A DNA stretch of 60,262 bases from an uncultured Lachnospiraceae bacterium (GTDB taxonomy: Bacteria; Bacillota; Clostridia; Lachnospirales; Lachnospiraceae), in NCBI GenBank assembly GCA_910585995.1, contig CAJUGG010000057.1:1-60262 (forward strand), written 5' to 3'. This document shows, in pieces, positions 1 to 7,444 of the stretch (position 1 is its first letter; each line of letters begins with the position of its first letter). The notes beneath the pieces were generated by a model. The model was not told the DNA's origin. It did not search any database and saw nothing but the letters and a program-made list of their open reading frames with translations. The translations under genes were made by a program, and so were the position numbers.

Positions 1-30
1 GATGCCACGGATTGCTCCGCATTTCATGCT

Positions 31-152
31 CCCGCAATCCTAAAACACCTCAAATCCGCTCATTTTTCTGTGAAAAATGGCTACTTTTCGGTGTTTTGCG
101 GGTCCCAAGTTCAAAAATCCTCTTGCAAGCGAGCTTGCATCGGATCTTTTGA
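31..152. repeat. Two adjacent hairpins in the left intergenic region
   Basis: Two inverted repeats lie next to each other. The first pairs CCCGC (31-35) and AAAACACC (42-49) with GGTGTTTT (90-97) and GCGGG (98-102), with an inner CATTTTTC/GAAAAATG hairpin. The second pairs TCAAAAATCC (111-120) with GGATCTTTTGA (142-152) around an inner GCAAGC/GCTTGC palindrome. No reading frame of note is present in 1-257. They could be intergenic palindromic repeats or terminators of a gene to the left; the T-runs after them are weak. Confidence 0.5.
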
Positions 153-257
153 CCTTTTGCCCCTGTCATCTATTATAAATGATAGAAAACAAGAATACAA
201 GATTGTTCTGAATTAGTGGAAGATTACATAGGATAGAATAAATGAGGAGGAGAAGAT

Positions 258-662
258 GTGTGTATGAGAAAAGGGTGTCTTTTGATACTGATCATATGGA
301 TACTGACAGGCTGTGGGGTAAGCACACAAGATCCGGAGCGGGTAGGAGAAGTGGATTTTACGGTACTGGATCTGGAGAAGGTTCCGGAGGAACTGAGAAA
401 TGTGCTGGAAGAAAAAAAGGCAGCGCCTTTTAAGGTGACGTATGAAGATGAAGGATATCTGTATATCTGCATCGGTTATGGAGAGCAGAAGACCAGCGGT
501 TACAGTATCATCGTGGAAGACCTGTATCTGACCAGTAATGCAATCTGTGTGGATACGGAGCTTTTGGGACCTGGAAATGGAGAGGAGACTACAGAAGCTA
601 CTACTTGTCCTTATATGGTACTAAAACTTCAGGATCTGGAGATGCCGGTGGTATTTGAATGA
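258..662 (+). CDS. PrcB-like lipoprotein
   Basis: A 134-residue predicted lipoprotein. The N-terminus is a short hydrophobic signal peptide ending in a lipobox-like LTGC, so the mature protein should be anchored outside the membrane through that cysteine. The rest resembles the PrcB C-terminal domain, with a KTSGYSI strand, an LLGP segment and a closing ATTCPYMVLKL strand. In this family the domain is thought to act with secreted proteases, but its role here is not known. An AGGAGG at 245-250 sits 7 nt before the GTG at 258 and 13 nt before an ATG at 264; the ATG start gives the more typical signal peptide (MRKGCLLIL). It is followed 79 nt later by sipL in the same direction. Confidence 0.75.
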   Translation: MCMRKGCLLILIIWILTGCGVSTQDPERVGEVDFTVLDLEKVPEELRNVLEEKKAAPFKVTYEDEGYLYICIGYGEQKTSGYSIIVEDLYLTSNAICVDTELLGPGNGEETTEATTCPYMVLKLQDLEMPVVFE

Positions 663-741
663 TGCTAGGGGAAAAAGAGTAAAAATCCGATGCAATCTGT
701 GGCATCATGGTTAAATAAATAAAGCAGAAAGGATAGAAGAA

Positions 742-2304
742 ATGGAACTGGATCGTAAATATGTGACTTTAAACCATAAAAGAGGAAAGGCAGTAAGCCA
801 GATCACATTGGAAGAAGATCTGAATGTACCCGACCAAAAGCCGGATATCTTCCGGATTGTCCATAAACAGGGAGAATTTCAGGTTGATGAGATAAAAGGA
901 GAAGCAGGAAAAGCCAAAGTCCGTGGCGTCTTTTTATACCGAATCCTGTATATTGCAGAAGGCAGCGAACGGATGCCGGAGATCCTAGAAGGGAGCATCC
1001 CAGTAGATGAGACTATCTTTTTAAATGATATGGAAGAAGGCGATCTTCTGGACTTTCACTGGGAGATGGAAGACCTGCATGCTTCTGCCATCCATTCCAG
1101 AAAGGCCAATATCAAAAGTGTCTTGTCTTTATCAATGGAGGCGCTAAAAGAGCAGCCCGTCCCTCTGGTACTTAGTCCTGAAGAGGAACAAGAATTGTAT
1201 GTAAAGACCTGTCCTGTCCGCCTTCAGCAGGAGGTAATACATAAAAAAGATACCATCCGCATCCGGGAAGAGATCAATCTGCCGCCGGGACGTCCTAATA
1301 TCCGGCGTCTGATTTGGAAAGAGACCAGGCTGCAAAGTACAGAAGTCAGACAGGAAGAGGGAAGACTACGAGTAAAAGGAGAACTGATGGTCTTTTTCCT
1401 CTACGAATGTGAAGACGAACCCGGACGCCTGCAGTGGTTAGAACAAAGCCTGCCGTTTCACCAGGAGATCGAAAATGAAATCTGCAGAAGTGATCTGACA
1501 GGCAAAGCAGAAGTAACCCTTCAAAGAGCCGATCTGGAGCTTCAGGCCGATTATGACGGCGAACCCCGGACGGTGCGTGTGGAAGGCGTATTAGAGCTTC
1601 TGATGCGGTATTTTGAAGAGGTGACAGCCGAAGTGCTTTGCGATGCCTACAGCCTGACCAAAGAGATACAGCCCAGCACCCAGCAGTACAGCTGGGACTA
1701 TGTAGAAGGTATCTCTGATTCCCGTGCACGCGTCGGCGGCCGTATGAAATTAAAAGAAACAGAACCCGGAATCCTGCAGATCCTAAGCACAGGAGCAAGG
1801 CTTCATCTCGAACACACACAAAGCAGCACAGAAGGCGTCCTGACTCAAGGAACCATAGAACTGTGGGTACTCTACACCACCTCAGACGACAGCCAGCCTC
1901 TCGCCTGTGTCACACAAGCATTTCCCTTTGAACATACCGCAGAACTTCCAGAAAACAAAGACAACAGTGACTGGCAGATCTTCCTGTGTCTGGACCAACT
2001 CACCGTATCCATGTTAGACGCCAAAGAATTAGAGATGAAAGCCGTCCTGCAGATGCAAGTCCTCTTTACCCAAAAAGAAGAACTGACCCTGGTAGAAGAC
2101 CTTACAGAAGCCCCCTTAGATATGGACCGCGTCCGCAAGATGCCCGGTATGGTCATCCATTTAGTCCAGCCTGGCGAAACCCTCTGGGACATCTCCAAAG
2201 CTCACGCCACAAGCTGCGAAGCCGTCATAGCACTAAACGAATTAAAAGAAGAAACGTTAAAACAAGGCCAGAAAATCCTCCTAGTAAAAGAAGCAGCCCG
2301 CTGA
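742..2304 (+). CDS. sipL: Spore coat morphogenetic protein, SPOCS plus LysM (SipL-like)
   Basis: A 520-residue protein built of SPOCS (DUF3794) domains and one C-terminal LysM domain. SPOCS-like strands recur at about residues 30-120, 170-260 and 320-400. The LysM domain starts near residue 472 (LVQPGETLWDIS) and ends with an LKQGQKILL strand. Length and order match SipL of Clostridioides difficile, which binds the coat ATPase SpoIVA through its LysM domain and is needed to localise the coat around the forespore. There is no signal peptide, as expected for a mother-cell protein. An AAAGGA motif precedes the ATG. No clear SigE promoter could be picked out by eye. The gene runs convergently towards ilvN, with a long palindrome between them. 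Confidence 0.8.
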   Translation: MELDRKYVTLNHKRGKAVSQITLEEDLNVPDQKPDIFRIVHKQGEFQVDEIKGEAGKAKVRGVFLYRILYIAEGSERMPEILEGSIPVDETIFLNDMEEGDLLDFHWEMEDLHASAIHSRKANIKSVLSLSMEALKEQPVPLVLSPEEEQELYVKTCPVRLQQEVIHKKDTIRIREEINLPPGRPNIRRLIWKETRLQSTEVRQEEGRLRVKGELMVFFLYECEDEPGRLQWLEQSLPFHQEIENEICRSDLTGKAEVTLQRADLELQADYDGEPRTVRVEGVLELLMRYFEEVTAEVLCDAYSLTKEIQPSTQQYSWDYVEGISDSRARVGGRMKLKETEPGILQILSTGARLHLEHTQSSTEGVLTQGTIELWVLYTTSDDSQPLACVTQAFPFEHTAELPENKDNSDWQIFLCLDQLTVSMLDAKELEMKAVLQMQVLFTQKEELTLVEDLTEAPLDMDRVRKMPGMVIHLVQPGETLWDISKAHATSCEAVIALNELKEETLKQGQKILLVKEAAR

Positions 2305-2412
2305 CATATTTTAAAAATCACCTTCCTCCCCAATCATATAAGTACCTGCTTCCCCCCAAGGACAGAAGCACTACCAACCTTTATAATCCCAACTGTATCT
2401 CCCCAAACCCCA

Positions 2413-2635
2413 GGGTCAGAAGGCCCCCAGCGCGTCCGGTTGTGATCATACAATAGAAAGCAAGCTTTCTATTGTCAAGAATAGTGCTGTGTAGATTGGA
2501 GCGGACAGTCGAAGCGTTTTGTACGCCGCAGGCGGACACTTGTGTCCGAATGAGGCGCACAAAACGCTTCGACTGTCCGATACACTCTATGCAGACATTT
2601 GATCACAACCGGGCGTGCTGGGGGCTTTCTGACCC
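2413..2635. repeat. Long palindromic element with 113-nt core, copy 1
   Basis: Outer arms 2413-2447 and 2601-2635 are inverted repeats of 35 nt with three mismatches. Inside lies a nested 26-nt palindrome (2450-2475) and then a 113-nt core (2484-2596). The core begins with GTGCTGTGTAGATTGGAGCG and ends with ATACACTCTATGCAGAC. Its internal arms CGAAGCGTTTTGT (2509-2521) and ACAAAACGCTTCG (2559-2571) are perfectly complementary around a GCGGACAC/TGTCCGA loop. A second core of the same length lies inverted at 48966-49078. The element fills the gap between the convergent sipL and ilvN genes, so it may also terminate transcription, although it has no U-run. Confidence 0.85.
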
Positions 2636-2648
2636 GTCGCTGTTTCTT

Positions 2649-3146
2649 TTATCTCTCCATCCTGCTAATCGACTCAATCCCCACGCTCCCTCCGCGCACC
2701 ACTTCGATATCCTTAAATTCACTCTTCATCAACTGCACCACTGCATCATTTTTCGTAGCCGTCTGGACAAATTCCAACAACAGACTATTTTTCCCATAAT
2801 CAATCACCCGCGCCTTAAAAGTCTCCGCGATCTGGAACAATTCCACCTTATCCGCAGGCGTACAGTGCAGCACCTTCACATAAAGAATCTCCTTCATCCG
2901 CACAAAGACATCCGTAAAGTCGATCACCTTGATCACTTCCACCATACGATTCAACTGCTTTTTAATCTGTTCAAACGTCTCATCATCACTGACCGTAGCG
3001 ATGGTCATACGAGAGACCGTAGGGTCCTCCGTAGTACCAACCGTCAGACTGTCCATATTGTAAGATTTAGCAGAGAACAACCCCGATATCTTAGAAAGCA
3101 CGCCAACCTGATTCTCCACATATAACGAAATCCATCTTTTTTTCAT
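2649..3146 (-). CDS. ilvN: Acetolactate synthase, small regulatory subunit
   Basis: A 165-residue regulatory subunit of acetohydroxyacid synthase, the first shared enzyme of valine, leucine and isoleucine synthesis. The N-terminus is an ACT domain (VENQVGVLSKISGLFSAKSYN) of the kind that binds valine for feedback control. The C-terminal half carries the conserved ADKVELFQIAETFKARVIDY region. The length is normal. It lies downstream of ilvB in the same direction, after a 168-nt gap that holds a hairpin repeat. That repeat ends in GCGGAACT just before the AGGAG ribosome binding site of this gene. It is presumably transcribed with ilvB from the T-box-controlled promoter. Confidence 0.95.
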   Translation of the reverse strand: MKKRWISLYVENQVGVLSKISGLFSAKSYNMDSLTVGTTEDPTVSRMTIATVSDDETFEQIKKQLNRMVEVIKVIDFTDVFVRMKEILYVKVLHCTPADKVELFQIAETFKARVIDYGKNSLLLEFVQTATKNDAVVQLMKSEFKDIEVVRGGSVGIESISRMER

Positions 3147-3152
3147 AGTATT

Positions 3153-3290
3153 CTCCTATTTGTAGTTCCGCTCCAGCTCAAGAAGTGCCCCGGCACTGGA
3201 AGAATGTCCGGTCGCTGTGCGCCCCGACATCCTTCCGGGCACTTCTTGAGCTTACGCTGATTTGTAGTTCCGCTCCAGCCCCGCTGCGCT
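3153..3290 (-). repeat. GCGGAACT-type leader hairpin in front of ilvN
   Basis: On the minus strand the gap between ilvB and ilvN holds two copies of GCTGGAGCGGAACTACAAAT-like sequence (around 3261-3280 and 3159-3176) flanking a long hairpin. The hairpin arms are AGCTCAAGAAGTGCCC (3175-3190) and its complement at 3237-3252, with GGAAGGATGTC-like inner arms. The downstream GCGGAACT is followed after five bases by ATAGGAG, the ribosome binding site of ilvN. A related hairpin with the same ends lies at 39888-40010. Confidence 0.75.
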
Positions 3291-3314
3291 GAATTAAGTT
3301 ACACTGATATAAAA

Positions 3315-5033
3315 TTAACAATCCATAATCATATCTTCCAGTGTCCCGCCTGGTTTGATCATGGGGTAGACCATATCGTCCGGGTCGATGATAAATTCAA
3401 TTAAAGTAGGCGCTTTTTTATTTTTCTTTGCTTCCTTAAACGCCGCTGCGATCTCTTCCTTCTTCTTGACACGGATACCTTTTGCCCCATAGCTTTCTGC
3501 CAGACGTACAAAGTCTGGTGTGTATTCTGGGTATTCCTGGCGGTCTGTGCGGCGGGAGAGGGCACCTGCTTTTAAGTTGGTCATCCCATAACGTTTGCCG
3601 TAGAAAAGATGCTGCCATTGACGCACCATACCCAGATACTCATTGTTGAAGATACAGACGATGATCGGCAGCTCTTCCAAGACCGCTGTAGCCATCTCCT
3701 GAATATTCATCTGGATGCCGCCGTCTCCGGAGATGGAGATGACCGGGACGCCTGGATTGCCGATCTGTGCCCCGATAGCGCCGGGGAGTCCATACCCCAT
3801 CGTTCCAAGACCGCCGGAAGTGACAAGCTGCTTTTTCTCCGTGATATCGGCATATTGAGAGACCAGCATCTGATGCTGTCCCACATCCGTGACGATCAGC
3901 GCTTCGTCAAACTGCCGGTTGATCTCTCCGATAATATCCATCGGACTCATACGACTGTTGGGACGCATCACAAGAGGATGCTCCTGTTTCCAGTCGTCGA
4001 TCTTTGCGAGCCATTTTGCACAATGATTTTCCTGTACATACTCCGTCATCCGGGTCAGAGCCTCTTTGGCATCGGCCACGATAGGAATATCCACCTGGAT
4101 ATTTTTAGAGATAGAAGCCGTGTCGATATCGATATGGATGATCTGCGCGTGAGGTGCAAACTCATGGACTCTGCCTGTGATACGGTCATTAAAACGAGTA
4201 CCTATGGAAAATAACAGATCACAGTTGCTGACCGCATTGTTTGCAGCAAAAGAACCATGCATACCCAGATTGCCGATATAAAGCGGATGCAGAGTGGATA
4301 TCGCGCCTCTTCCCATGATCGTAGTGACGACTGGAATCCCTGTCTTTTCCACTACCTTGGTAAATTCTGCATTGGCGCGGGCGATATTGACGCCGCCTCC
4401 CGCGAGAAACAGAGGTTTCTTGGCCTTCTGAAGCAGTTTGATGGCTTTTTTCAACTGTCCGATATGGATGCTGGTATAAGGTTTGTAGCCGCGGATATTG
4501 ACCGTCTTAGGATAGTCCGCCGGTCCCATCTCTGCCATCACGTCTTTGGGAAGATCCACCAGGACAGGTCCAGGTCTTCCTGTACGGGCGATATAAAAAG
4601 CATCTTTGATAATCCGTCCAAGCTGTGCCCGGTCTCTGACAGTGACACTGTATTTTGTAATATTTCGCGTAATCCCTACAATATCGACTTCCTGAAAAGC
4701 ATCATTTCCAATCAGATTTTTTGCCACCTGTCCTGTAAAACATACCAGCGGTACGCTGTCATAATTGGCAGTAGCCAGTCCCGTGACCAGATTGGTAGCG
4801 CCTGGGCCGCTGGTCACTAAGCAGACACCCACCTTTCCAGTGGTTCTTGCATAAGCATCCGCCTCATGCGCAAGCGCCTGTTCATGCCTAGGCAGTACAA
4901 CATCAATATCATTCTGACGATACAGTTCATCACTGATATCAATCGTACAGGCACCTGGATAACCGAATACGACCTCCACGCCCTCCTCTTTCAAAGCATT
5001 CACAAGTAATTTGTTTCCAGAAATCTGTTTCAT
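3315..5033 (-). CDS. ilvB: Acetolactate synthase, large catalytic subunit
   Basis: A 572-residue thiamine-diphosphate enzyme that condenses two pyruvates, or pyruvate and 2-oxobutyrate, in branched-chain amino acid synthesis. The N-terminal pyrimidine-binding domain starts with GNKLLVNALKEEGVEVVFGY and contains the catalytic glutamate region (LPRHEQALAHEADAYART). A central FAD-binding-type domain follows. The C-terminal domain carries the GDG...N thiamine-diphosphate/Mg signature (ISGDGGIQMN ... FNNEYLGMVRQW). The length is typical. The gene is first in the ilvB-ilvN operon; a T-box leader and a good promoter lie upstream. No ilvC or ilvD is next to it. Confidence 0.97.
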   Translation of the reverse strand: MKQISGNKLLVNALKEEGVEVVFGYPGACTIDISDELYRQNDIDVVLPRHEQALAHEADAYARTTGKVGVCLVTSGPGATNLVTGLATANYDSVPLVCFTGQVAKNLIGNDAFQEVDIVGITRNITKYSVTVRDRAQLGRIIKDAFYIARTGRPGPVLVDLPKDVMAEMGPADYPKTVNIRGYKPYTSIHIGQLKKAIKLLQKAKKPLFLAGGGVNIARANAEFTKVVEKTGIPVVTTIMGRGAISTLHPLYIGNLGMHGSFAANNAVSNCDLLFSIGTRFNDRITGRVHEFAPHAQIIHIDIDTASISKNIQVDIPIVADAKEALTRMTEYVQENHCAKWLAKIDDWKQEHPLVMRPNSRMSPMDIIGEINRQFDEALIVTDVGQHQMLVSQYADITEKKQLVTSGGLGTMGYGLPGAIGAQIGNPGVPVISISGDGGIQMNIQEMATAVLEELPIIVCIFNNEYLGMVRQWQHLFYGKRYGMTNLKAGALSRRTDRQEYPEYTPDFVRLAESYGAKGIRVKKKEEIAAAFKEAKKNKKAPTLIEFIIDPDDMVYPMIKPGGTLEDMIMDC

Positions 5034-5081
5034 TCACCTAGTCTCCTTTTTGATATGCTGATAGTTAAAGAATTTACAATA

Positions 5082-5372
5082 TAAAAACGCCCCAAGCCAT
5101 TACGCTTAGGGCGAATAAAATATCCGTGGTACCACCTAATTTCAGAAAAGAAATTCTGCACTCATACAATACAGGACCTGCCTATACCGTCTCTCTGTAA
5201 CGCGAGAACGCGTCGAAGTCTACTAAGCACCAAATGATCCGCTGCTGTTCAGTCCGCTGCTCCAGGGCTACTTCTATGACACCATCACGGAGATTTCCAG
5301 CAACCATCTCCTCTCTGTGCATCCGAATGTCATCTACTCCTCCCCATCAAAGCATTTGTAAAATAAATTAAA
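5082..5372 (-). ncRNA. T-box riboswitch leader of ilvBN
   Basis: The minus strand carries the T-box sequence AGGTGGTACCACGG (5124-5137). It is followed by a terminator with arms CGCCCTAAGC (5104-5113) and GCTTGGGGCG (5088-5097) and a U-run (5082-5087). Upstream, stem I begins with GGAGTAGATGACA (AGTA box) and contains a GGAGAT/ATCTCC hairpin. A GAAGTAG segment on the 3' side (5268-5274) suggests GUA, valine, as the specifier codon (5269-5271). The T-box and terminator are seen directly; the specifier is inferred and uncertain. Uncharged tRNA should stabilise the antiterminator and switch on ilvBN. Confidence 0.9.
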
Positions 5373-5375
5373 ACC

Positions 5376-5405
5376 ATTATAGAGGAATTGGTGGGAATCT
5401 GTCAA
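5376..5405 (-). promoter_or_regulatory. Promoter of ilvBN
   Basis: On the minus strand, TTGACA (5400-5405) and TATAAT (5376-5381) are separated by 18 nt and lie just upstream of the T-box leader. Both boxes match the housekeeping sigma consensus perfectly. The rest of the gap up to 5615 shows only A/T-rich sequence with no clear feature. Confidence 0.85.
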
Positions 5406-5615
5406 TCATTTTTTGTAAGCGACGTTTGCCAGGGGATAAGAGAGCTGGTTATCATGAGCGAATGCCAGCGTGCAGGGAGGTGATATCAAAGTTTTAAAGA
5501 GGTGAGGGAGAATTGTTTTAGCAGTTTATTTTTAGAGAAAACTATAGTAAAATAAAAAAGAATAGATTATGGAGAAAGGCGTGTGGGTAGAGCAGGGAGG
5601 CTGAGGAATTTATTT

Positions 5616-6284
5616 ATGTTGAAAGTTTTTTCGATGAAGGTGACCGAGGAGGAAGCGTTTACCAAAAGATGGGCTGGATATCTGTCTGCTTGCAGGCAGG
5701 CGGAGGCAGTAAAAAAGAAAAGCGAACAGGACAGACGGCTGTATTTGGCAGCGGAGATTCTGTTGAATCGCAGCTTGGAGGTTTTGGATATGCCCATTGA
5801 GCGTCCGGCAGTCTATCGGAGAAACCCCTACGGGAAGCCCTACCTTCTTACTTCAGAACCGATTTATGTCAACTGGTCACATTCTAAAGAGTATGTGATC
5901 CTGGCGCTTGCAGACCGAGAAGTGGGAGTAGATGTGCAGGAGATGAAAACAGAACCCAAACAATCCCTGATTCAGAGAACTCTCCAGCCCGAAGAACTTA
6001 TTGTTTACGATAGTGCGCCTCAGGAGCAGCAAAAACGACTTTTTTACCAGTATTGGACTGTAAAAGAGAGTTATCTAAAAGCGTTGGGCACAGGATTTTA
6101 CACACCTCTTGACACTTTTTATGTCGGCATGGATGAGCTGTGCCCCCAGATTGTACAGCGGATAAGGGAGAGAGACTATAGCTGTCAACTGCTTGTGATG
6201 CCGAATAAAGACTATGCAGCCGCGCTGTGTGTCGAAGGGGAAGCAAGTTTAAGGCTTCATCCTGTGACTGTGGAACTGTTATAA
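5616..6284 (+). CDS. 4'-phosphopantetheinyl transferase, Sfp type
   Basis: A 222-residue enzyme that moves the phosphopantetheine arm of coenzyme A onto a carrier-protein serine. The two signature segments are present: VNWSHSKEYVILALADREVGVDV, with the Mg-binding GVD, and YQYWTVKESYLKALGTG, with the W-K-E-x-x-x-K motif. The ATG at 5616 is preferred because TGAGG ends 9 nt before it and because family members begin this way. A GTG at 5583 would add 11 residues. No polyketide or peptide synthetase lies in the window, so its partner is unknown; it might serve fatty-acid acyl carrier protein or a distant cluster. A sirtuin gene follows 20 nt later. Confidence 0.88.
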   Translation: MLKVFSMKVTEEEAFTKRWAGYLSACRQAEAVKKKSEQDRRLYLAAEILLNRSLEVLDMPIERPAVYRRNPYGKPYLLTSEPIYVNWSHSKEYVILALADREVGVDVQEMKTEPKQSLIQRTLQPEELIVYDSAPQEQQKRLFYQYWTVKESYLKALGTGFYTPLDTFYVGMDELCPQIVQRIRERDYSCQLLVMPNKDYAAALCVEGEASLRLHPVTVELL

Positions 6285-6304
6285 CAGATGGGAGGAATAA
6301 TGAG

Positions 6305-7024
6305 ATGACAGAAGCATTGAATATGTTGAAAAAATGGGTCAGTGAAAGCGACAATATTGTATTTTTTGGCGGAGCTGGCGTCTCCACAGAGAGCGGCATT
6401 CCGGATTTTCGGAGCGTGGACGGGTTGTATCATCAGCAGTATGACTATCCGCCGGAGACGATCTTAAGTCATACTTTTTACAGACAGAAGACCGCAGAAT
6501 TTTATCGGTTTTATCGAGCGAAGATGTTAGCTTTAGACGCAAAACCTAACGCAGCACATCAAAAATTAGCCCAGTGGGAGCAAGAGGGAAAGCTTCAGGC
6601 GATCATCACCCAGAATATCGACGGTCTGCACCAGGCCGCAGGTAGCAAGAAGGTCTACGAACTTCACGGTTCCGTGCACAGGAATTATTGTGAGCGCTGC
6701 CATGCCCTCTACGACGCCCGCTATATCTTGACATCCGAAGGTATACCCGTCTGTGAAAAGTGCGGCGGTTCTGTGAAGCCAGATGTGGTACTCTATGAAG
6801 AAGGTCTGGATATGGCGACTCTGCAAGGTGCAACCAGCGCGATCCGCCATGCAGATGTACTGATCATCGGCGGCACCTCCCTGACCGTCTACCCTGCCGC
6901 TGGCCTCATCGACTACTATCAAGGCAGCAAACTTGTCCTGATCAACAAATCCGTCACCCCGATGGACTCCAAAGCTGATCTCTTAATCCAGGGAAGTATC
7001 GGAGAGATATTTAGTCAGCTATAG
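6305..7024 (+). CDS. cobB: NAD-dependent protein deacylase (sirtuin)
   Basis: A 239-residue Sir2-family enzyme that removes acyl groups from protein lysines using NAD. The NAD-binding GAGVSTESGIPDFRS motif is near the N-terminus, followed by TQNIDGLH, the catalytic histidine in ELHGS, four zinc-binding cysteines (CERC ... CEKC) and the closing GGTSLTVYPAAGL. The alternative upstream start at 6227 would overlap the transferase and lacks a ribosome binding site. The ATG at 6305 has GGAGG (6291-6295) 9 nt before it. Length and motifs are typical of bacterial CobB. It appears to be in one transcription unit with the gene before it. Confidence 0.93.
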   Translation: MTEALNMLKKWVSESDNIVFFGGAGVSTESGIPDFRSVDGLYHQQYDYPPETILSHTFYRQKTAEFYRFYRAKMLALDAKPNAAHQKLAQWEQEGKLQAIITQNIDGLHQAAGSKKVYELHGSVHRNYCERCHALYDARYILTSEGIPVCEKCGGSVKPDVVLYEEGLDMATLQGATSAIRHADVLIIGGTSLTVYPAAGLIDYYQGSKLVLINKSVTPMDSKADLLIQGSIGEIFSQL

Positions 7025-7070
7025 AAAAACTTAAAACAGTGGAAGTCCTGGAAGTGTCCAAAAGGACTGT

Positions 7071-7133
7071 AGCGGAACTCAAATAAAAGCGGAACAAATA
7101 AAAGCAGAACTCAAATAAAAGCGGAACTTTAAT
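7071..7133 (+). repeat. Tandem GCGGAACT repeats in front of the DUF951 gene
   Basis: Four imperfect units of about 14-17 nt stand head to tail, each of the form AAAAGCGGAACTCAAAT (7071-7084, 7085-7099, 7100-7116, 7117-7133). The last unit runs into AGGAG, the ribosome binding site of the next gene. The same GCGGAACT motif ends the hairpin repeats at 3153, 39888 and 47623. No hairpin is left here, apart from a weak AGTCC/GGACT pair at about 7044-7068. Confidence 0.75.
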
Positions 7134-7145
7134 AGGAGAACAACA

Positions 7146-7328
7146 ATGGATTATCAAGTGGGCGATATTGTCAAATTAAAAAAGGCGCACCCCTGCGGTA
7201 GCCAGGAGTGGGAGATCCTCAGAGTAGGGGCAGATTTTCGGCTGAAATGTGAGGGCTGCGGGCATCAGATTATGATTTCCCGGAAGCTGGTGGAAAAAAA
7301 TACCCGCGGTTTACGGAAAAAAGCTTGA
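7146..7328 (+). CDS. DUF951 small zinc-ribbon-like protein
   Basis: A 60-residue protein of the DUF951 family, common in Firmicutes near ribosomal or replication genes. It starts MDYQVGDIVKLKKAHPCG and has the typical core WEILRVGADFRLKCEGCGH. The three cysteines and a histidine could bind a metal. The function is not known; a nucleic-acid-binding role is often suspected from the fold and gene context. The ribosome binding site AGGAG is 7 nt upstream and is joined to the tandem GCGGAACT repeats. The promoter of rpsF overlaps the end of this gene. Confidence 0.85.
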   Translation: MDYQVGDIVKLKKAHPCGSQEWEILRVGADFRLKCEGCGHQIMISRKLVEKNTRGLRKKA

Positions 7329-7353
7329 AATATACGAGAAAATGTGTTATAGT
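7325..7353 (+). promoter_or_regulatory. Promoter of rpsF-ssb-rpsR
   Basis: TTGAAA (7325-7330) and TATAGT (7348-7353) are separated by 17 nt. The -35 box overlaps the stop codon of the DUF951 gene, and the start of transcription would be about 85 nt before rpsF. Confidence 0.7.
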
Positions 7354-7373
7354 TTTATTTCGTGATATATTAT

Positions 7374-7420
7374 GGCTTGGATAAGCCGAACATTCCTTGT
7401 ACATGACCAAAGTTATGTGC
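7374..7420 (+). promoter_or_regulatory. Candidate S6:S18 autoregulatory leader
   Basis: The rpsF leader contains a GGCTT/AAGCC hairpin (7374-7387), then CCGAACATT, then a hairpin GTACAT/ATGTGC (7399-7420) whose loop begins GACCAAAG. Leaders bound by the S6-S18 protein pair are known to use a CCG segment and an ACC in the loop. Both are seen here, so feedback control of this operon by its own products is plausible but is not proven by eye. Confidence 0.5.
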
Positions 7421-7444
7421 CAGAGACCAAAAGGAGGTAAACGC

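Noticed and set aside
2472..3125. A 217-codon open frame on the plus strand over the palindrome and ilvN
   Set aside because: It is antisense to the clear ilvN gene and its first part is the repeat element. The similar frame at 48803-49078 comes from the second copy of the same repeat, so the shared peptide is a repeat artefact, not a protein family.
5082..5372. A tRNA gene in front of ilvB
   Set aside because: The folded region shows the T-box sequence and terminator rather than a cloverleaf, and no GGTTCGAAT-type T-arm or acceptor stem was found. No tRNA or rRNA gene was seen elsewhere in the window.
6227..6304. Longer N-terminus of the sirtuin
   Set aside because: It would overlap the end of the transferase gene in another frame and has no ribosome binding site, while the ATG at 6305 has a good one.
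7071..7133. Short regular repeats that might suggest a CRISPR array
   Set aside because: Units of about 16 nt stand directly head to tail with no spacers, and no cas gene is near.
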